A program made the translations under genes and the position numbers. 64,000 nt of DNA from Metallyticus violacea. Taxonomy: Eukaryota; Arthropoda; Insecta; Mantodea; Metallyticidae. The DNA lies in contig CM060838.1 in NCBI GenBank assembly GCA_030762175.1, positions 23,368,001 through 23,432,000 on the forward strand, given 5' to 3'. The notes beneath the pieces were generated by a model. It was given only the letters and a program-made list of their open reading frames with translations. It searched no databases and was not told where the DNA came from. This document shows, in pieces, positions 33,098 to 64,000 of this stretch (the first letter of the stretch is position 1; each line of letters begins with the position of its first letter).

Positions 33098-36000
33098 TTT
33101 ATTATGTAAATGCTCTATGACTAACAATGTGTCCTCTCCTAGGAAGGCTTTTATGAAAGTTTTGAAGTCATATATAGTAGTCTTGCTTTCATTGTGGGCT
33201 AATGTATTTGTTTTTGAGTTGCCAATCTCAGTTTGCATTATTGACTTGTGAAGATAATCACTGCAGTTACAGCATACCACAGTTTTGATTACAAAGACTT
33301 AAATAGCAATAGTGACATGAGGAAAATCTTTTAAATGCTGCTAATCTGTAATGGAGATGACTGCTACATCTGATTTACCACTGTAGATTTTTACCAAGAT
33401 AACTTCATTATTGCCTTGGAATTACTGGCAGCATCCTTTGTTATACTCATTAGAAGGTTCCTGCACATTACATTGTTAATACAAAAATATTGGGAAAGTC
33501 CTTGAAAACTATATTATCTGATAAGATGTCAGACCAAATTTATCATTGCATTTAAATTGATTTTTAGTTACCTATGATGTGTAAACTTTATTTTACTGCC
33601 TATATTACATCTTATGTCTCTCTGCATGCCATGTTGCACAGATTTTTAATCATACAGCTAGTTATAATGCTAAATTATGTTACATTGTTAATGGGTTATT
33701 AACAATTAGTTTCTTTTGATCACTAGAAAGTTGGGAAATTATAACTTATAATGCAAAGCTGAATTCTATTTGACTTTAATTTCTTGGTGTCTGGTTTCAA
33801 TAACTTCAATGCCTTATACCTTCAACAATTTACATCTGTAACCCTGAATTCTCAATCTCAATTTACTTGCATAAGACCCCTCTACAGATAAACAGTGCAT
33901 ATGTTCTGCACATACTGCTTTTTAAATATGTTGGGAGTGGAAGTAAACATTGGCTATAGTAAACTTCAAGCATAATTTATAAGCTACCAAAACTAAGGTG
34001 CATATAATATTTTAAAGCAGTAGTTTTGAGTCATTAATGCAGGTTTTACTCATGATTGCTAATTAGAGTACAATTTTTTAAATGTACACTATAACTGTTA
34101 GTCTGTTTAAAAAATTGTTTTGTACTAGGTTTATTGGTAGTTATCAGCTGAGTGCTATGTTATGAAGAAGAAAAAATCAAATAATGGAGTCCTAGGAAAT
34201 AAGCCTTAGAAAGTGTGGATGTCTATATATTAAAATATATTTTGGAAAATCATAATTATTAACCAGTTTTTATTTTTCAATGCATGGGGGAAAAAAAGAA
34301 AGGAAAAAAAAAAAACTTTTAGCAACAGGTAACAAAAAAAAATATCTGATTTCATGACCTTTTTTCATTTAATATAAAAGATGCTAATTATCATGTAATT
34401 GAATGCCCTTATATCACATTTCACCCATATTTTGTCAAAACATATTAAACTGATAATGCCTTTCCTGACAAATTATGATATAATATAATTTGGAGTTAAA
34501 CAATGAGTCAATTATTATTAAAAATAAAATATTTATTTTTCACACTCTGCTATTTGTCTACATAAGAACGTACCATTTGCCTGAAAATATCCTTATTTTT
34601 CAATTCCATCTGCAAGATTTTATATTTTGAGGTATTTATGTTGATAAAATCATACAAAGTATTCTATTTATCCATTTTGGAACATTTACTAACATTACAA
34701 TCTATTTTGAAGATCTGTGTATAGGAATGCTTTTACAATGTTAATGTGAACAGGTCTAACAACTCATTTAACATGAAAAATTATGTGGTTAAGCTATATT
34801 ACTGTATTTCATTATCAATCCTAATTTCAAATTGCTCTTCATTTTCACTCTCATCACTGTGCAAGTAGGTTTTCCACATCTTGCCATAGAATATCATCCT
34901 TAGTGATCACTAAATGTGAAAAAAGTGTTGTGGTCGAATTGAGAGTTATTGCAGCAAGTTGCAATTGGTTTATGTCGAGTGAACTGCAAGCAAGAGCTAT
35001 GGAAGTGAGACAGTTCTTAATTCGAGACTTGATAAATTACATAAAGCAGGGCAACTGAGCACTGCAGTGCTCACCTACTAAATGCTGCAGATATACTGAA
35101 TGGCAAAACTATAACTAGTTTAAACATTCTAATATGCACACAGAATATTGATTTAAATCAATAATGACTAAAACTTTTATTTACATATTCTATTTTTTTA
35201 ATAGTAAAAATAACATTCATTCTTGCTAAGTACTGCAATAAAAATATGTATTTTTATGGATTATTGACTTAGCTTTCCTTACAAATATGAGAGTGTTCAG
35301 TTAACTTGATTTGTGGATATATCAAGTGAATCATCATCATATCTCATTTTTCACAATTAAATTATCATGATTTTCAGTATCTAAATTATGGTGGCTTTAC
35401 AAAATTCATTTAAGCTGAATTTCTTAGTTTGGATTTCCAATTTTTCACGATACTTTTAAGCAGTGTTTTCATAACAATCTTAATTGATGTGATATACAAT
35501 AGTTCAAGAATAGCTATGACAGCTAATTTCTGTTCATATGTCTAGCAATCTTATTTGTTCTACTTGTGCAGACATTCTCCAAAAATAATAAATATGTATT
35601 GATGCCACATATCCCCCAGGACAGCAACTTTTTGCCATTAATATATGGAAAACAAGCTACAAATATTACCTAATAGCCATTTGAAAAGTAATTTGTTTGT
35701 ATATAGCTTTATATGCTAGATTTTTAATGCTTAAAAGAGAAAGAACAAGCAATGCGATTTCCTGCATTCATATAAAAAAATTATTAAAAAGTCTAATAAA
35801 AATTGCAAATGGAAATTATATTTTTTTGCAGATGTTTAATTTTATCATTATTGCCATTCATGTGATTGAAATATAAAATAATTATCATCATAAAACAAAT
35901 ATTCACTTAATAATCATGATCTTAAGTCATGTGTGTTCTAATAGCATAGTTCATTTGAAATGTGTATACCAAGAATTGGCAGACTACATTACAATAAAGT

Positions 36001-37034
36001 TGGAGCAACAGTGGAATGAGGCCAGTGAAACCTGCTAAAATATCACTTCCTTAGAAACATTTGTTTTCTAATACATTTGCAAACATGTAATAGTTCAAAT
36101 TATGGTAGATTTCAGCAAGGAGCACTATACCAAACTATATTTCAAATTCAATGCCTAAGTGTAATTATGTTTGTAGTCTACTGTTGTTTGTATTAGGATG
36201 CTTATTTATTTCTTTGCAGAACCCTATTTGCATCACAGCTGCAGATCAATGTTTGCTCATGTATTAAAAATAGAAAAGCAATCAATGGGGTGAAAATATG
36301 ACCTGAGTACCCACTTTATTCCATTGCTTTCTGTCCCCAAGAGGGATGTTAAATTTCACAGCAGTTCTCTTGTTCAGTGCTTAACAATTCAAATATTTAT
36401 TAATTTTTAAATTAACCTGCTTCTACAAATGATTGAAAATTAGACAGAGCTTTTTAACACATATGAATAATATGAAGAACTGTAGTAGCAGAGTATTTTC
36501 AGGTCTTTAAATCACACGATAAGATGAGTCAGATTGCTGTGCTGTTGCATAGATACCTTTGCTTGACCAGAGAAACTGCTTGTACTAATATTGAAAATAA
36601 CAGAAACACATGGTTCTTCTAAGGCCTTAAAAGCACTCGTAGTTCAAAGTACAGCAATACAAAATCTGTGACTTTTTTAAGTGTTTTATCCTTTTTCTGC
36701 TTCTATAGTTATTGTTTTAGTTACATTACTTTTCATATATATATATATATATATATATATCTATGCATTTTGATAATATTTTCCATGCAATTTAGGCATA
36801 ATCTTTGCAACAAATCCACTAATACAATTATTGCAAAAATATATCATTGCTTAGGTTTATGGGTTCATATATACGTGTGGCAAACATTATAAAAGACAAA
36901 TTACAATTTGGATGAACAGGCTTAAAATTTTCTAATGTCACTTGCCTTGATTTTTATTATTCAGAAGGACAAATAAACTGCTGGTCATTAAAAATTGCAC
37001 CATCCAAAAAGACCATCAACTAACTCCACATTTA
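33098..37034. other. Long AT-rich intergenic stretch
   Basis: No gene, RNA or named repeat is seen. An (AT)n microsatellite lies at about 36738-36760. A 40-codon open frame at 34936-35058 (ELQARAMEVRQFLIRDLINY) looks helical but has no start, splice sites or family match. Confidence 0.4.
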
Positions 37035-37037
37035 CCA

Positions 37038-37312
37038 CCACGGGTGGCCAAGGTCATTATGGCACAGACTTGTGAGGTCTGGGGTTTGATTCCTGCCAGA
37101 ACCTTCCTGACTGAGGTTTTTTATAGGTTTTCCTCAATCCTCATTCATGGCAAATGCTGGGGGTGTACCCTAAACTTAGGCCTGGAACGTTCTCTTCCTT
37201 TAAAAATAAAGACTTTCCCAATTTATCATTTCATCTCATGTTATATCATCAGTGTCCACTGCCTATGGTACCTCAGTATTAAAATCTGGCATTAAAACAC
37301 TATTAAAAAAAC
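37038..37312 (+). repeat. tRNA-derived SINE, family 2
   Basis: The head has GGTGGCCAAGGTCATTATGG, with a B-box-like GGTTTGATTCCTGCC. The body is CCCTAAACTTAGGCCTGG and the tail GGCATTAAAACACTATTAAA. Confidence 0.8.
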
Positions 37313-37552
37313 CCACATTAACTCAGAAGGAATAAGTACACCTCATCGTAGAATATGACAGCAATACCAGCAAATTTCTGAATTTGATCATGGAGAATTG
37401 TAGCATACCAAAAGTGCTAGATGTCCTTGAAAAAATTTGATCCTCATGTTAGAAATAATGCATCCACAGCAAAACAAATACACAGACACAAAGGATTCCA
37501 ATAGCCCTGTCAAACAACCAAAAGAAAAGAAGCATCTTGGATGCGTGGCTAT

Positions 37553-37680
37553 TATTCCATGTTCTTTGAATATCTTCCTAAATTTGTTGTGGTAAGTTGG
37601 GTGGTATGGTGGTATAAATTCAAAAGTTTCACATACCACCCAACTTACCACAATAAATTTAGGAAAATATTCAAAGAACA
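37553..37680. repeat. Foldback at Penelope-like copy C 5' end
   Basis: Left arm 37553-37601 and right arm 37634-37680 are inverted copies (TTGTTGTGGTAAGTTGGGTG against its complement). The spacer is about 30 bp. The hairpin could be cruciform-prone. Confidence 0.7.
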
Positions 37681-38115
37681 ATTATAATATAAAAAATTTA
37701 GTACATTGCACAATGAAAGACAATATCCCTATATAGAAAAAAAAACAGGAATATACGAGATCAAATGTGCAGATTGTGAGCAGAGCTAATTAGGAAAACG
37801 AAAAGAAATTTAGAAATTCGAAGAAAAGAACACTTTAGGAACATTAGATTGAAACAGATAGACAAATCAGCAATAGCAGCTCATTTTTGGAACAAAAATC
37901 ATGAAATAAAACCAGAAATTAAATTACTGAAACAACTTCATAACCCAACAGAACTATCCACTTGGGAGAGAATTTTCATTTTAAAAAATAAGAAGAACTT
38001 AATGAATTTTGATTTTCCACCACTGTATGAACTCAGCAAGTTTCTACTAGAACCACCAAAGGAACGAACGGGTATCCATCCACCATTTCGAACTACTGCA
38101 TTCAGTCAACAGCAG

Positions 38116-38151
38116 CCGATGATGGGAGAGACCTCTCCCAAAACTAGTCCA
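38116..38151 (+). ncRNA. Decayed hammerhead-like motif (copy C)
   Basis: CCGATGA, T, hairpin GGGAGA/TCTCCC, AAAA in place of GAAA, ACTAGT, C. The core has two substitutions, so it is probably inactive. The hairpin and palindrome are retained. Confidence 0.45.
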
Positions 38152-38589
38152 AAGTTTTAAAAAATAAGTGGAGTTAGTGTTAACAACTTGAATACATTAA
38201 TGTAGGATATATTACCACTCCATTCTACAGCTTCATAAGTACAATTTTACTTAAATATCTGTTCTAGTTTCCTAAACAGATGGGCACATGTCCTGTTCAT
38301 TCTGTAAAAGGGAAATCCTCTGGTATACTGGAAATGGTGCAGCAAAAAAAAGTAAAGACCAAAAATATTTGTTTGAATTACCAAAAAAAGTATTTTCATA
38401 TTATGAGTTCAATGGGTAAGAGTAAATAAGTTTGTAAAATTGTACAGAATCGGATGGGAGAGGTTTGATTAAAGAAGGAATACCTGATAAGGAAATTTTG
38501 CAGAGAATTTAGAATCATATATCAGGATATAGATAGGCTTATATTATGGTTGTTACTGGAAGAGAAGTTTGCTTACAGTTTATAAAATA

Positions 38590-38790
38590 CAAAAATGTAT
38601 GAAGATAAGGTAAAGTATAATAAAAATGAAAGGGATGGAATAGCTTGGTTTAAATTAGGAGTCTGGAAAATGAAGTCTAAAGGGGTCAAAATATGTGGAG
38701 GGGAAGATAGTGCTATCTCTATTTTATTCACTAATGAAGAAATTATGGAATGGAAGAAAAATATAGCCAGGCACAGATAGAAAGAAAAAA
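38590..38790 (+). pseudogene. Possible LINE C-terminal zinc-motif relic
   Basis: A 61-codon ORF reads ERDGIAWFKLGVWKMKSKG, then VKICGGEDSAISILF and EEIMEWKKNI. The layout resembles the degenerate CxxC...H...C end of LINE polyproteins, with most metal ligands lost. An A-rich tract follows. The call is tentative. Confidence 0.35.
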
Positions 38791-38799
38791 AAAATTCTG

Positions 38800-39592
38800 T
38801 AAATCTTCTTTGATTATTTTTGTATTTATATTGTTTTGTTATTTTGTAGTTCAAAAGAGTATGGGCCAAAACCAAGGCATATTACTTAGCAGTCAATTAA
38901 TAAACAAATGCTCCATTGAATGAATTAATTAATAATGCAAAAATATTATCTTCTGTAGGATAAAATTGCAGTTTAAGCATTTTGTGATAAAGGCTCAAGA
39001 CAGTTCTTGGTTACTGTCAAACATATATGGCAAACCACGCTGTTTACTAAAATTTCTAAAAGACATGAAAATGGGTCCTGTTCAGCTGATTTTTCTAGAT
39101 AACAGGTGGTAAATCAAAGAGAAACTTACATCAGTCAGGGAACCAATTATATTCAAAATGTTAAATGGTATGTACAACTATAATACAATGGTCCTGGAAT
39201 AATCACAATAAAAAGAAAAGTCATTAGCCATTTGATAACAATCAAAAACAGTTTAACCAATTACACAAATTAAACACAGGACATTACACCACCATAGCAA
39301 CCCTGGTTAAATCACTTTTCTAAATGAAAGAAGACAATAAAACTTAATGAAATTATATTTCATTTATAAGCCACACTACACAGTGTAGTCAGCTGTTTTG
39401 CAAATTCCCTTTTTTACTGGTAATTTATAGTAACAAAATGTTTGTTCACATTCCTGCTCATTATGATTTTTGTACTGATAGCTTTAAGAACTTATATTAT
39501 ATACTTTTTTCCTGTGTCTTTTAAATAAATGTGAAATAATCTCAACAGATGGATTTAGAAATGCTTAACTGGAGAGATAATTATAAACATTT
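38800..39592. other. 3' flank of CLPX
   Basis: No supported feature. No second AATAAA for the minus strand was found close by, apart from the one overlapping the stop codon. Confidence 0.35.
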
Positions 39593-62330
<22,738 letters not shown>

Positions 62331-63799
62331 CTGCAAACAAGTTCATTTTTTAAAACATTTAACCATTGTTTAATGAACTTCATCTTTCTATATTGTAATT
62401 ATAAGTATTTATCATTGATAATTTTAATATATAAGCAAATTTAATAGTATGTAAATGACTGTGTAGAAATTAAAAGTAATAATTTATGTTCATAGGAAGA
62501 AAGTAGTATATATATAGCTGAGCTGTGGGATGAGAAAAGGTATGATAGTATTGAAGACAAAAGAGGATGAGGAAGAGGGAGAGGGAGAAAGAGAAGAGGG
62601 AGAGAGGTGATATGCTTTTAAATGCTGTTTTTCATATCTCCAATCTATTTTTCTCTCCTTTCCAATAGTATTCTCTGCCAAAATATACCACTTACTAGAA
62701 TGTGCCAAATTCACCTTTGTGACAATACATGCTGTATTACAATTCTACATCATGATGAACTTACGGTATTGGCTTTAAAGTAAAAATTGATGATTTTTCT
62801 AATTATTTTCAAATTATTTGAATTTTCTATGCAAAAGTATATTTTTTTAAAATCTAGGTGGGTAGAAAAGGGAGTCAATTGATGTAAATTTTACAACTAC
62901 TACAAATACAAGGTGGGGCTGAAAAAAATAAAACAGTTAGTAATTTGAAAATGAAACACTTTCAATGAAGAGTAAGTATTCATTAGCTACATAATACAAC
63001 CTAAATAACAAAGCATTATGCCACATGTCACTTTCTGAAGACCATCACTTAAACTACATTGGGAGTCAGGCAAAACTTAGCATGTGATCTGACATTGTAT
63101 CACTCTCAACTCCTCTGTAATATGGTAAATTTTCTATCTGAACCATCTCCTGGATATTGTGAGGTCAATGAGCACACACTTTCTCCATTAAATAGCCCCA
63201 AAATAAGAATCATATACCAATAAATCAGATGAGTCTGTAGGCCAGACAGTATCTCTGAAACAAGACATGACACATGGGCACATTTCTCCGATGCCCCTAA
63301 CTGAATTTTAAGCATGGTAGCCCATCCTGTTGGAACCAAGCCAATCATGTAAAGTTCTTCACAGAGAAATTGCTTCGATGTTACCATAACTACCATAGTA
63401 GCATTTTCAAAGAAATATGGTCTGAGAACTCTGAATGCATTAAATGCACACCATAAATAACTTTTTCACTGTGTAGAGATGTTTGATGCCATAGGTACTC
63501 AATGGCAAAATACAGTCTTGTGCGAATTAAAGTGAAAGCAGGCAAATTTAATTTTATAACTTATTCAATGCTAATAATTGTTTCCCTCCAATTCTACACT
63601 GCATTATTGACACCCATTGTTGAGATAGTTAATTGCTGTTATTGCTTTTATTAGTTGTACTAGAAGTTAAACAATTTTCTTTTGTTTCTAGCTGTTTTAA
63701 CATTTTATTTAGCAAGCATATTTTAATTCATAATAAATATCACAACCTAAGAAGAGAAGTAACATCATAACCCTACATGTATTTAATAATATAACTCAG
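62331..63799. other. CLPX intron 1, unrecognised
   Basis: A purine-rich tract lies at 62556-62608 (mirror-like GAGGGAGAGG units). A 96-codon minus-strand ORF (63396-63106) with the flanking broken frame down to about 62930 may be a transposon relic of unknown type. No first exon of CLPX is seen. Confidence 0.35.
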
Positions 63800-63805
63800 A
63801 TGCAG

Positions 63806-63866
63806 ATGACCCACCTGTGGTGACTCAGTAGTAAAAATGGGCATTAAACACTATTAAAAAAATGCA
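63806..63866 (+). repeat. SINE family 2, 3' tail fragment
   Basis: CACCTGTGGTGACTCAGTAG and GGCATTAAACACTATTAAAA match the family 2 tail. The head and body are missing. Confidence 0.65.
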
Positions 63867-64000
63867 GATAACAGCTGAATGTAATGTAAGTTTGGGTGCT
63901 GTTAATAACATTTGATGGAAAAATGAAATTGAGTCACTTTCACCTCAAAGGAAGATGATATGGCCGAAAACAAAAAATGTCCAAGAAAGAACATGCCCAT

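Larger units (their letters stand above)
37530..38250 (+). pseudogene. Penelope-like element copy C
   Basis: The plus-strand part carries the end of the linker, a GIY-YIG remnant (GIYEIKCADCEQS then a stop) and an intact 103-codon C-terminal frame (37849-38160): [29 protein letters not shown] and [16 protein letters not shown]. At its 5' side a short minus-strand segment of the same linker makes a foldback (37553-37680). It ends with a shared 3' terminus (ATATTACCACTCCATTC). It lies between PCLAF and CLPX. Confidence 0.82.

Noticed and set aside
34936..35058. Helical-looking 40-codon frame
   Set aside because: No start codon, splice sites or family match.
62346..62346. ATG at 62346 as the CLPX start
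   Set aside because: It lies upstream of a strong TTTGCAG acceptor and would give an N-terminus without a family-like targeting peptide.

Overview
This is a window of a eukaryotic nuclear genome, AT-rich, with short exons in long introns and dense relics of many transposon classes. Two split housekeeping genes have metazoan-type exon structure. The mix of Penelope-like elements, tRNA-derived SINEs, Tc1/mariner, hAT and DDE transposase relics and several LINE types fits a large-genome arthropod. I cannot fix the order or species by eye.

Layout. (1) 3.5-21.6 kb, minus strand: the 5' seven exons of MRG15/MORF4L1 (MSL3/Eaf3 family), with start codon, chromodomain and first half of the MRG domain. 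The last exon or exons lie beyond the left edge or were not found. Intron 1 is about 9.6 kb and is filled with nested LINE and Penelope-like copies. (2) 21.6-30 kb: intergenic, with the MRG15 promoter side, a possible divergent first exon, a hAT ORF and a broken DDE transposase. (3) 30.07-30.38 kb, plus strand: a single-exon 104-aa gene for the PCNA-associated factor PCLAF/PAF15, with a clear PIP box. (4) 30.7-39.5 kb: intergenic, with SINEs, a Penelope-like copy and a possible LINE tail. (5) 39.6-62.3 kb, minus strand: mitochondrial CLPX, eleven exons whose phases all join, ending in a stop codon. Only the first exon, carrying the initiator and targeting peptide, is missing and presumably lies to the right. 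Its introns hold a CGGBP1-like hAT relic, a mariner relic, LINE tails, SINEs and several Penelope-like copies.

Most notable structure. The Penelope-like copies (RT and GIY-YIG endonuclease coding remains) end in a recurring motif that matches the hammerhead ribozyme core: CTGANGA, one T, a hairpin, GAAA, then a short self-complementary block followed by C, T or A. The hairpin and the palindrome differ between families (ACTAGT, ACCGGT, ACATATGT, ACATGT) but stay complementary. That pattern looks like structural covariation and fits dimerising type I hammerheads known from Penelope-like elements. Many copies also sit head to head, forming foldbacks. The genes themselves are ordinary: chromatin regulation (MRG15), replication-fork PCNA binding (PCLAF) and mitochondrial protein unfolding (CLPX). 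They share no pathway.
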